A DNA stretch of 38,618 bases, from positions 1 to 38,618 of the forward strand of contig JAFXXH010000066.1 in assembly GCA_017542425.1 (NCBI GenBank), read 5' to 3'. Shown here in pieces: positions 31,738-38,618 of this stretch; the first letter of the stretch is position 1, and the number at the start of each line of letters is the position of its first letter. The notes beneath the pieces were generated by a model. That model saw nothing but the letters and a program-made list of their open reading frames with translations, did no database searches and was not told the DNA's origin. The position numbers and the translations under genes were made by a program. The DNA comes from Oscillospiraceae bacterium. GTDB taxonomy: Bacteria; Bacillota; Clostridia; Oscillospirales; Oscillospiraceae.

Positions 31738-32022
31738 ATGAACATTCGTCCTTCCGCCGCGATACGGCAAAACTACAACGAAATCGCCAGTCTGTGCCGA
31801 GAAACCGGTGAGCCGGTCTATCTGACCAAAAACGGAGAGGGCGAACTGGTAGTTATGGATATTGAAGCTTACGTCCGACGGGAAAAGATGCTAAAGCTGC
31901 GGGAAAAGCTGCTGGACATTGAACGGGATCGACTGGCCGGAGCAACATACTATACTCCGGAGGAACTGGATCAGGCTATGACCGATGCAATCCGCGCCGC
32001 ACAGGAGGTATCCCGTGCGTAA
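31738..32022 (+). CDS. type II antitoxin, Phd/YefM family
   Basis: 94 residues. The N-terminal half is the Phd/YefM DNA-binding fold (NIRPSAAIRQNYNEIASLC, then a GEPVYLTKNGEGELVVMDI stretch), and the C-terminal helix (from about 50 on) should wrap the toxin. The family represses its own operon together with the toxin. GGAGG lies 8 nt before the ATG. It overlaps the next gene and lies under a consensus promoter with a palindrome. Lower GC than its neighbours suggests a mobile cassette. Confidence 0.9.
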   Translation: MNIRPSAAIRQNYNEIASLCRETGEPVYLTKNGEGELVVMDIEAYVRREKMLKLREKLLDIERDRLAGATYYTPEELDQAMTDAIRAAQEVSRA

Positions 32023-32317
32023 GTATCGAGTCACTGTTTCGGGGGAAGCCAGAAGAATGCTGATGGAACATGTGTTTTTTCAGGCAGGTGTCAACCCACA
32101 GGCGGCGAAGACGCTTCAGACAAAGTTGATGGAAGCCATTCGGAGTCTTGAAATGATGCCGGAACGCTGTCCCTATCTGGATCCCGAGAACCGGAGGAGT
32201 CCGCATCGCAAGTTGCTCGTATCCAGACGATATCTTATCATTTATACTGTACAGGATGATACTGTCTACATCGAATATGTGATCGATGGTCGCCAGGATT
32301 ACGGCTGGCTCATCTGA
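32015..32317 (+). CDS. type II toxin, RelE/ParE superfamily
   Basis: 100 residues from a GTG (VRKYRVTVSGEARRMLMEHV) with AGGAGG 6 nt upstream and an 8-nt overlap with the antitoxin gene. The RelE/ParE fold is seen in KTLQTKLMEAIRSLEMMPER, CPYLDPENRR, KLLVSRRYLIIYTVQDDTVY and the terminal YVIDGRQDYGWL. RelE-type toxins cut mRNA on the ribosome, while ParE types poison gyrase; the VIDGRQDY end is nearer the ParE/YafQ-like plasmid-stabilisation group, but this is unresolved. Confidence 0.88.
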   Translation: MRKYRVTVSGEARRMLMEHVFFQAGVNPQAAKTLQTKLMEAIRSLEMMPERCPYLDPENRRSPHRKLLVSRRYLIIYTVQDDTVYIEYVIDGRQDYGWLI

Positions 32318-32346
32318 CACAAGAAACAAACAGGAGAATCCAAACC

Positions 32347-33630
32347 ATGTCCAATCTCTATTCCGACTTCGGCGTCAGCGACGCGCTGTACGCCTACGGG
32401 GAAGGTCTGCTGGCCGGGCTGCGGGAGCGCTTTGCCCGCATCGACGCGGTGGCGGAGGCCAACCAGGCCAAGGTGCTGCTGGCCATGCAGCGCAACCGGG
32501 TGGACGCGGCCTGCTTCCACGGCAGCACCGGCTACGGCTACGACGACGCCGGGCGGGACACGCTGGAGCGGGTCTACGCCGACACCTTCCACACCGAAGC
32601 GGCGCTGGTGCGGCCCCAGCTGGTCTGCGGCACCCACGCCCTGGCCGTGGCCCTCAGCGCCAATCTGCGCCCGGGGGACGAGCTGCTCAGCCCCGTGGGG
32701 AAGCCCTATGACACGCTGGAGGAGGTCATCGGCATCCGGCCCAGCCCCTGCTCCCTGGCGGAGTACGGCGTCGGCTACCGGCAGGTGGACCTGCTGCCGG
32801 ACGGCGGCTTCGACTGGGAGGGCATCCGCGCCGCCATCGGATCGCGGACGAAGCTGGTGACGATCCAGCGCTCCAAGGGCTACGCCCTGCGCCCCACCCT
32901 CTCCGTGGCGCGCATCGGGGAGCTGATCGCCTTCTGCAAATCCGTGAAGCGCGACGTGCTGGTGATGGTGGACAACTGCTACGGCGAGTTCGTGGAGCTG
33001 CGCGAGCCCAGCGACCTGGGCGCGGACATGGTGGTGGGCAGCCTGATCAAAAACCCCGGCGGCGGCCTGGCCCCCATCGGCGGCTACATCTGCGGCACAA
33101 AGACCTGTGTGGACCGCTGCGCCTACCGCCTCTCCGCCCCCGGCCTGGGCCAGGAGGTGGGGGCCAGCCTGGACGTGAAGACCAGCCTCTACCAGGGCTT
33201 TTTCCTGGCCCCGGTGACGGTGGCGGGAGCCCTCAAGGGGGCCGTCTTCGCCGCCCGGCTCTATGAGTCCCTGGGCTTCCCGGTGCTGCCAAACGGCACG
33301 GAGTCCCGGCACGACATCATCCAGGCGGTGGAGCTGGGCACGCCGGAGGGCCTCATCGCCTTCTGCGCGGGCATCCAGGCCGCCGCCCCGGTGGACAGCT
33401 ATGTCCGCCCGGTGCCCGCCCCCATGCCCGGCTACGACAGCGAGGTCATCATGGCCGCCGGGGCCTTCGTCCAGGGCAGCAGCATCGAACTGAGCGCCGA
33501 CGGCCCCCTGCGCGCCCCCTACAGCGTCTACTTCCAGGGCGGCCTGACCTGGTATCACGCCAAACTGGGCATTCTTCTGAGCGCCCAAAAGCTGCTGGAC
33601 GCGGGATTGACCGCCCTGCCGGAGGCGTGA
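32347..33630 (+). CDS. Met-gamma-lyase family PLP protein (YnbB/aluminium-resistance type)
   Basis: 427 residues, normal length. A PLP fold type I enzyme with VLLAMQRNRVDAACFHGSTG near the start, VRPQLVCGTHALAVALSANL, VMVDNCYGEFVE (the PLP-binding Asp) and SLIKNPGGGLAPIGGYI, whose Lys near residue 236 should carry PLP. These blocks define the Met_gamma_lyase/YnbB family of Firmicutes, sometimes annotated as aluminium resistance protein; the natural substrate is not settled. The start is close behind the toxin gene (29 nt), with AGGAG upstream, so read-through from the TA operon is possible. Core-like high GC returns here. Confidence 0.92.
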   Translation: MSNLYSDFGVSDALYAYGEGLLAGLRERFARIDAVAEANQAKVLLAMQRNRVDAACFHGSTGYGYDDAGRDTLERVYADTFHTEAALVRPQLVCGTHALAVALSANLRPGDELLSPVGKPYDTLEEVIGIRPSPCSLAEYGVGYRQVDLLPDGGFDWEGIRAAIGSRTKLVTIQRSKGYALRPTLSVARIGELIAFCKSVKRDVLVMVDNCYGEFVELREPSDLGADMVVGSLIKNPGGGLAPIGGYICGTKTCVDRCAYRLSAPGLGQEVGASLDVKTSLYQGFFLAPVTVAGALKGAVFAARLYESLGFPVLPNGTESRHDIIQAVELGTPEGLIAFCAGIQAAAPVDSYVRPVPAPMPGYDSEVIMAAGAFVQGSSIELSADGPLRAPYSVYFQGGLTWYHAKLGILLSAQKLLDAGLTALPEA

Positions 33631-33677
33631 GGCCCCCCGACTTTGCAACTTCGATGCAGGACCGTGCCAAATTGTGC

Positions 33678-33705
33678 TATACTTCCCGAAAATCTGTGCT
33701 ATAAT
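33678..33705 (+). promoter_or_regulatory. promoter region of the penicillin-binding protein gene
   Basis: Two extended -10 boxes occur, TGCTATACT (-10 at 33678-33683) and TGCTATAAT (-10 at 33700-33705). Neither has a good -35 box, which extended -10 promoters can lack. Confidence 0.5.
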
Positions 33706-33741
33706 AGACTATGTATCCCCTTGGAAACGGAGGAAGGCGCT

Positions 33742-36030
33742 TTGGATAGAGGCAAAATTAAGAGAATCGCGGAGCGCACAGAGACCACGACGACCGTAGT
33801 GGGCGGCGTCCTGCGGACGGCGCTGCGCGTGCTGCTGACGGTGCTGCTGGTGGGGCTTATCACCGCACTGCTGTTCGGCTGCATTTTCGCATACTACATC
33901 AAAACTGAGCTGAGCGATCAGCTCAAGATCCGGCTGGAGGACGCCAGCATCTCCCTGAGCAGCACCATCTGGTACACGGACGCCGAGGGCGTGCCCCGGG
34001 AGCTGCAAATGCTCCGGGCCAGGAAAAACCGCGTCTGGGTGGACTATGAAAACCTGCCGAAGGGCATGGAGAAGGCCCTGGTGGCCATCGAGGACCGCCG
34101 CTTTTACGAGCATCGCGGCGTGGACTGGTACCGCACCGCCGGCGCCTTCGCCCAGATGTTCCTCAGCATGAGCAACGACTTCGGCGGCTCCACCCTGACC
34201 CAGCAGCTCATCAAGAACAACACGGAGAACGACGCCGACCTGGTGAGCCGCAAACTGCTGGAGATCTTCCAGGCCCTGGAGCTGGAAAAGACCTATGACA
34301 AGCAGGAGATCATCGAGTGGTACCTGAACACCGTCTACTTCGGCGAGGGCTGCTACGGCGTCTACACGGCGGCCCAGACCTATTTCGGCAAGGACGTGTG
34401 GAACCTGAGCCTGGCGGAGAGCGCCAGCATCATCGGCATCACCAACAACCCCAGCAAGTATGACCCCTTCATCGCCAACGTCATCACCGACTCCAGCCTG
34501 GGCCTGACCCTGACCTGCCGGGAGTGGAACAAATACCGCCAGGAGCTGATTTTGCGGGAGATGTACGACCAGGGCTACGTCAGCTTTGAGGAGTACCGGG
34601 ACGCGGTGAACGAGCCGTTGAACTTCGTGCTCCCGGTGAACGAGGTGCGCACGGAGACCATCAACAGCTTCTATGTGGAGATGGTCATCGACGACGTGAT
34701 CCGCGACCTGAAGACCAAGTACGGCTACAACGACGAGGCGGCGGAGCGGCGGCTCTACCAGGGCGGTTTGCAGATCTACTGCTGCCTGGACCCCCAGATC
34801 CAGGCCATTGTGGACAGCGTCTATCAGGACGTGGAGCATCTGCCCAAGTCCACCAATCCCACTTCCCAGCAGCTCCAGAGCGGCATGATCATCCAGGACC
34901 CCTACAGCGGCAACATCGTGGCCGTGGGCGGCGCGGTGGGGGAGAAGACCGTGAACGACGCCTGGAACTACGCCACCGACTCCAAGCGCCAGGTGGGCTC
35001 CTCCATCAAGCCCCTGAGCGTCTACGGCCCGGCCCTGGAATACGGCCTGATCACCCAGACCACCCTGGTCCAGGACAGCGCCTTTCTGCACCTTTCCGGC
35101 ACGAGCTGGTACCCCCGCAACTCCCCGGACCGCTATGCGGGCATCATCACCATCCGCCAGGCCCTGCGGGACTCCAAGAACACCGTGGCCGCCCAGATCG
35201 TGGACAAGCTGACGCCCCAGGAGTCCTACAACTACCTGATCGAAAAGCTGGGCTTCACCAGCCTGCTGGAGTCCGACGCGGACTACGCCCCCATGGCCGC
35301 CGGCGCCCTGACCGTGGGCGCCACCGTGCGGGAGATGACCCAGGCTTACAGCTCCTTCCCCAACAGCGGCGTGATGACCTTTGGCCGCACCTACACCAAG
35401 GTGCTGGACAGCGACGGCAACGTGGTGCTGGACAACCCCACCACCCGCCAGACGGCCTTCTCCCCCAACACCGCCGCGAACATCTGCGATATGCTGACCA
35501 ACGCCGTCAACTACGGCACCGGCGTGGGCGCGGGCTGGCCCGGTATGACCGTGGCCGGTAAGACCGGCACCACCGCCGAGAACAACGACCGCTATTTCGT
35601 GGGCTTCACCGGCTACTATGTGGCGGCGGTCTGGACCGGCTACGACCGGCCGGAGACCATGTACTTTGGGGGCACCAACCCGGCTGTGACGATCTTCCAC
35701 AACGTCATGCAGCGGGTCCACGCGGGCCTTTCTGACCGGACCTTCCCCACCCCGGAGATCGGCACACCCACGAACATCTTCGGCAACCTTTGGGGTGCGC
35801 TGCAGCAGCAGAACAACCCCCAGCCCAGACCCACCCAGGCTCCGGTGGTGACGGAGACCCCGGCGGAACCCACCGGCCAGCTCCCGGATACCGTCCCGCC
35901 CCCCGCGACCCAGGCCCCGGTTCAGACCCCGGACCCCACGCCGGCCCCCACCCCAGCCCCGACCCCGGCGCCCACACCCCCGCCCCCGCCGCCTCCCACG
36001 GAGGACCCCCAGAGCATGACCAAACAGTAG
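33742..36030 (+). CDS. class A penicillin-binding protein (PBP1A type)
   Basis: 762 residues from a TTG with GGAGGAAGG upstream. One membrane helix (about 25-50) precedes the GT51 glycosyltransferase domain (IEDRRFYEHRGVDWYR, GGSTLTQQLIKNN, EIIEWYLNTVYFGEG) and the transpeptidase domain with SSIKP (SxxK Ser), SKNTVAA (SxN) and GKTGTT (KTG). It polymerises and crosslinks peptidoglycan outside the membrane. The C-terminus is a Pro/Thr-rich tail (repeated PAPT, then a polyproline run), probably wall-spanning. An upstream ATG at 33643 would add 33 unlikely residues ahead of the promoter boxes and is rejected. Confidence 0.93.
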   Translation: MDRGKIKRIAERTETTTTVVGGVLRTALRVLLTVLLVGLITALLFGCIFAYYIKTELSDQLKIRLEDASISLSSTIWYTDAEGVPRELQMLRARKNRVWVDYENLPKGMEKALVAIEDRRFYEHRGVDWYRTAGAFAQMFLSMSNDFGGSTLTQQLIKNNTENDADLVSRKLLEIFQALELEKTYDKQEIIEWYLNTVYFGEGCYGVYTAAQTYFGKDVWNLSLAESASIIGITNNPSKYDPFIANVITDSSLGLTLTCREWNKYRQELILREMYDQGYVSFEEYRDAVNEPLNFVLPVNEVRTETINSFYVEMVIDDVIRDLKTKYGYNDEAAERRLYQGGLQIYCCLDPQIQAIVDSVYQDVEHLPKSTNPTSQQLQSGMIIQDPYSGNIVAVGGAVGEKTVNDAWNYATDSKRQVGSSIKPLSVYGPALEYGLITQTTLVQDSAFLHLSGTSWYPRNSPDRYAGIITIRQALRDSKNTVAAQIVDKLTPQESYNYLIEKLGFTSLLESDADYAPMAAGALTVGATVREMTQAYSSFPNSGVMTFGRTYTKVLDSDGNVVLDNPTTRQTAFSPNTAANICDMLTNAVNYGTGVGAGWPGMTVAGKTGTTAENNDRYFVGFTGYYVAAVWTGYDRPETMYFGGTNPAVTIFHNVMQRVHAGLSDRTFPTPEIGTPTNIFGNLWGALQQQNNPQPRPTQAPVVTETPAEPTGQLPDTVPPPATQAPVQTPDPTPAPTPAPTPAPTPPPPPPPTEDPQSMTKQ

Positions 36031-36054
36031 CGCCGCTCTCAGGCGCAGAAAAAC

Positions 36055-36105
36055 GAGCCGCAGCAGACCGGAAGGGAGCAGTCCCGATCCGGCCCGCTGC
36101 GGCTC
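36055..36105 (+). terminator. hairpin after the PBP gene
   Basis: GAGCCGCAGC and GCTGCGGCTC with an inner CCGG/CCGG pair; no T-run follows, so it may be a Rho-type or mRNA-stabilising end. Confidence 0.5.
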
Positions 36106-36124
36106 GATGGTTTGCGACATATGA

Positions 36125-36201
36125 GAACGATTCCTGTGAAAAGCAGAAGCCGCCACTCCGGCAAGTGACGACTTCTGCGAAAGACTTTTCGCAGATCGTT
36201 C
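36125..36201. repeat. long imperfect stem-loop between PBP and methyltransferase genes
   Basis: GAACGAT..TGTGAAAAG..GCAGAAG on one side and CTTCTGC..CTTTTCGCA..ATCGTTC on the other can pair over about 25 positions. It lies between convergent genes and may serve as a shared transcription end or mark an insertion boundary. Confidence 0.4.
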
Positions 36202-36271
36202 CAAGGCTGAGCCGCTTTTCGGCAACGCCTTTTATAATTCTATTAATGGGGACGGCGCTTGCCGACACCTT

Positions 36272-38494
36272 TTAGTCCAACGGCTGAACCGATGGAGGGA
36301 TAAATCCCATCGTTGGCAACAAAGGAAGGATTTTATTTCCCAGCGCATCCATGCTGTATTTTAAATCAATGAATAACGGTTTTGCTTCGTCTATATCTTT
36401 CGCGGCGGCTTTTACTTGCCACCATCCAATATCCCACAATCCAATTTTGTAATCCAACCATCGTATTTGCCCAAGATTTGCAAAAATGCAACGATACAAG
36501 CATTCTGCCTTTTCTAAAACATTTTCTGCTTCTGGCGACAATTCGTGATTTTGCAACCACAACGCCATAAATCTATCTTCATTTGCCGTTTGAATCTGTA
36601 ATTTGAAATCGGATAATCCGCAAGGCCACGTTTTTACTCTTTTCAGCAGAAACGGAAACATTTTGTTTTCTATCTGATAAACCTTTCCCTGATACTCGAC
36701 GTTTTTCATTGACACAGTGTTGTTTGAAGGCGCAAAGCAACTCCACACAACACAGTCCGAAGTGAAAAGCGCAGAGATTTTTTCATTGAATGGTTGATAA
36801 AACTGATCCCTATCGTTATCCCATGACGGCTTAGCCAATTTCCGAACTGCATGAAGAATCATTGACCGTTCAAAGTTGTTCGGGGTTACTGAATATGAGC
36901 CCGCACTTGCTTGTGGTCCTGAAAAAATAGCGACATAATTGTAGTGTTGCATGTCATTTCCACAGCACATTAGAGAGCAGAGAAACCCATCTGCAATCCG
37001 ATCTCTTACATCTTTGGTCCTCTTTGTAACCTCGATAGCGCTACTAAGAGCAGGAAAAACGGAGGTATTCTTTTCCCTTGTCGGCCATCTATTCAAAAAG
37101 GAATCTCTTTCTGTTGTAAGTATCTCTTTTGTACCAATTTTTTCGCAGTATTTGTTATATACATCTAACACTATCTTCTGTTTTCCTATAGGAACACATT
37201 TTCCAAGGTTCCAAACGAGGAACCCCACGGGAAATTTTCCTTTGTTACCATGAAAGTTTTCGGAAGAAAACATAAGCCCGCGTTCAAATTTGTACTGAAA
37301 AACCTTGTCTCTGAGTTTTTGATCATTGTTTGAATTTAAGTATTTTAATTTAGAAAATAATCCTAAGTAAGCACTTTTTGAATTAAATTCTACTGAAATT
37401 CGATATAAAAACTGAGAAAAAAGTTCTCTGCTGGTTTCTCCTAGACCGTTTTTTGTCATAATCTGCCGAATAAATGTCATTGAGACATCATCTTTAGACT
37501 TCTTTCCCAACTCATTTCCGTTTTTATTACTTGTTGCAAACGGAGGATTGATAAAAATAATCCAACTGATTTCGGGATCCCGTAGATCATTATACAGGCG
37601 TTTGGGCATCTTAGGTGTAATGCCAAATGGTATCTTTCCTATATCATCAATTAGAAAAGCATCATCATTTAGATAATCGTACTGAAACACCGTTGCTGTT
37701 GGGAAGATTCGTTTGCAGTATGCCGCATCGTCTTCCAACAAAGTTGAAATATAGCAGTATTGTAAAGCTGAACTTGGCAGCATAAATTCCAGGTTTCCAG
37801 TCCCTGCTGCCATGTCCCAAATACGCCATTTTCCGTTTTTGTATTTTTCGCGTCCAACTGTACGAAGAATATAGTCAAATGCTTTATCTGCGAACTCTAT
37901 TGGTGTATAAAATTCACCTGTAAACCTCCGTAAGTAATCTTCGGACAATCGGTCCATCTTTTGCCTGATGGCAAACATAACATCGGCTCTATCATTTTTC
38001 TCATAAATATTCCAAAAATAATCATAGTCCTTCATTGGAATACTTTTAGAAACAGTTCCATCATTTAGGTGAAACAGAACGGAATTAGATGCTTCAAGTT
38101 TTTCTGAGCGTCCAACTTCAATATCGGAGACGAAATACTCTGATGGCTTGTGTCCGTTTTTAACATACTTTTCAAAGAATTTAGCCCAGTGTTCGTAAAC
38201 TGCCAGAAAATTCTCTTCGTTGATGGTTTTCTTTTCAGCCAAAAGCAGAGAATCATCCTGCAAATACAAAAAAACTGAGTTTACAAAAAGAGATTCTTCT
38301 GCTTCGACATCAAAGCGATAAACATGGATTTTATTCATCAATGATGAATTTAAGAGCGCAGCAACAAGTTTTGGACAGGGTTGACTTGGAGCACGGTCCC
38401 AATCATACTTTGCGCCCGCACTATAAAACGTCTTATAATCGGTTGTAGGAATAAAAAAACCTTCGTTTTTATTAACAACTAATACTTCCCACAT
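36272..38494 (-). CDS. N6-adenine DNA methyltransferase, probably N-terminally truncated
   Basis: About 740 residues from the first ATG (MWEVLVVNKNEGFFIP). The catalytic core has GEFYTPIEFADKAFDYI (about 193), motif I DMAAGTGNLE (about 227) and motif IV NPPF (about 316), the N-6 amino methylase (type I HsdM / type IIG) pattern; a target-recognition-like region follows. Such enzymes methylate adenine in a DNA motif, often within restriction systems. No Shine-Dalgarno precedes the start. The protein begins mid-domain, without the EAK-type nuclease region expected before WEVLVV in type IIG proteins. It is strongly AT-rich, and GC jumps at 38495. No restriction or specificity partner is visible. 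Confidence 0.8.
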   Translation of the reverse strand: MWEVLVVNKNEGFFIPTTDYKTFYSAGAKYDWDRAPSQPCPKLVAALLNSSLMNKIHVYRFDVEAEESLFVNSVFLYLQDDSLLLAEKKTINEENFLAVYEHWAKFFEKYVKNGHKPSEYFVSDIEVGRSEKLEASNSVLFHLNDGTVSKSIPMKDYDYFWNIYEKNDRADVMFAIRQKMDRLSEDYLRRFTGEFYTPIEFADKAFDYILRTVGREKYKNGKWRIWDMAAGTGNLEFMLPSSALQYCYISTLLEDDAAYCKRIFPTATVFQYDYLNDDAFLIDDIGKIPFGITPKMPKRLYNDLRDPEISWIIFINPPFATSNKNGNELGKKSKDDVSMTFIRQIMTKNGLGETSRELFSQFLYRISVEFNSKSAYLGLFSKLKYLNSNNDQKLRDKVFQYKFERGLMFSSENFHGNKGKFPVGFLVWNLGKCVPIGKQKIVLDVYNKYCEKIGTKEILTTERDSFLNRWPTREKNTSVFPALSSAIEVTKRTKDVRDRIADGFLCSLMCCGNDMQHYNYVAIFSGPQASAGSYSVTPNNFERSMILHAVRKLAKPSWDNDRDQFYQPFNEKISALFTSDCVVWSCFAPSNNTVSMKNVEYQGKVYQIENKMFPFLLKRVKTWPCGLSDFKLQIQTANEDRFMALWLQNHELSPEAENVLEKAECLYRCIFANLGQIRWLDYKIGLWDIGWWQVKAAAKDIDEAKPLFIDLKYSMDALGNKILPLLPTMGFIPPSVQPLD

Positions 38495-38618
38495 GAAAAG
38501 CGGCAGCAAAGCCGCATAGCATCTGGGAAAGCAGGCTCAAAAAAGGATCAGGCAGCAGCGCGAGCCTGTGAAAGACCGAGCGCCGCGTAGAGATGTTGCG
38601 GAAGCTTGGACAGGAAGC
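38495..38618 (-). mobile_element. GC-rich junction at the window edge, possible mobile-element end
   Basis: Base composition changes abruptly at about 38495, where a GCGGC/GCCGC hairpin begins. On the minus strand 38616-38548 reads FLSKLPQHLYAALGLSQARA... to a TGA stop, possibly the C-terminus of a gene that continues outside the window. I do not recognise the protein. Interpretation as an element that truncated the methyltransferase gene is inference. Confidence 0.3.

Noticed and set aside
33709-36225. Long open minus-strand frame opposite the penicillin-binding protein gene
   Set aside because: Composition (His/Gly/Val/Leu) is that of an antisense shadow; the plus strand carries all class A PBP motifs.

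Overview
The window looks like a piece of chromosome from a high-GC gut Clostridia, most likely Oscillospiraceae or a near relative. The reasons are strong Shine-Dalgarno sites with frequent TTG/GTG starts, SLH and copper-amine-oxidase-N surface domains, a DUF1846 protein, a YnbB-type Met-gamma-lyase-family protein, and GC-rich core genes interrupted by visibly AT-richer accessory genes. The taxon is inferred from gene content only.

Layout. 1-139: last 44 codons and right end of an ISL3-type insertion sequence. 184-1575: MATE exporter with a hairpin leader. 1780-4310: AT-richer accessory block with a ribbon-helix-helix protein coupled to a DUF262/HNH protein of GmrSD type, a broken DUF4160 gene and a small unknown gene. 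4377-4452: tRNA-Thr(CGT). 4912-13346: a minus-strand run of seven tightly packed housekeeping genes, transcribed in the order uvrB, EamA transporter, polA, a zincin/dead-phosphatase fusion, rimI, tsaD, radC. 13518-14432: a low-GC NYN-domain nuclease gene with its own promoter and a folded leader, flanked by perfect 33-bp direct repeats. 14503-14843: a 50-residue protein gene and a candidate structured ncRNA (6S-like architecture) with clear promoter and terminator. 15036-16697: NhaC antiporter.

16818-17973 is a gene-free composite repeat island: a half copy of a ~205-bp palindromic element, about ten ~80-bp units (six forward, then four inverted), and a full copy of the element. The same parts recur at 29690-30195. 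18176-24141 carries an HtrA protease, MscS channel, solute-binding lipoprotein, a copper-amine-oxidase-N secreted protein, tRNA-Arg(ACG) and a small polytopic membrane protein. 24395-29613 carries a CotH/SLH surface protein, a 161-bp MITE-like element, DUF1846, an ISL3 relic and a ZIP transporter.

30203-31603 is the thymidylate pair folA and thyA, with thyA broken by an apparent 1-nt deletion. 31738-32317 is a Phd/YefM-RelE/ParE toxin-antitoxin pair, then a Met-gamma-lyase-family enzyme and a class A penicillin-binding protein. 36272-38494 is an AT-rich N6-adenine methyltransferase that seems to have lost its N-terminus at a junction with GC-rich, possibly mobile DNA.

Best candidates for something undescribed are the inverted-orientation repeat island and its second locus, the NYN cassette with structured leader between 33-bp repeats, the unassigned structured RNA at 14681-14843, and the metalloprotease/pseudo-phosphatase fusion inside the uvrB-polA-tsaD-radC run.
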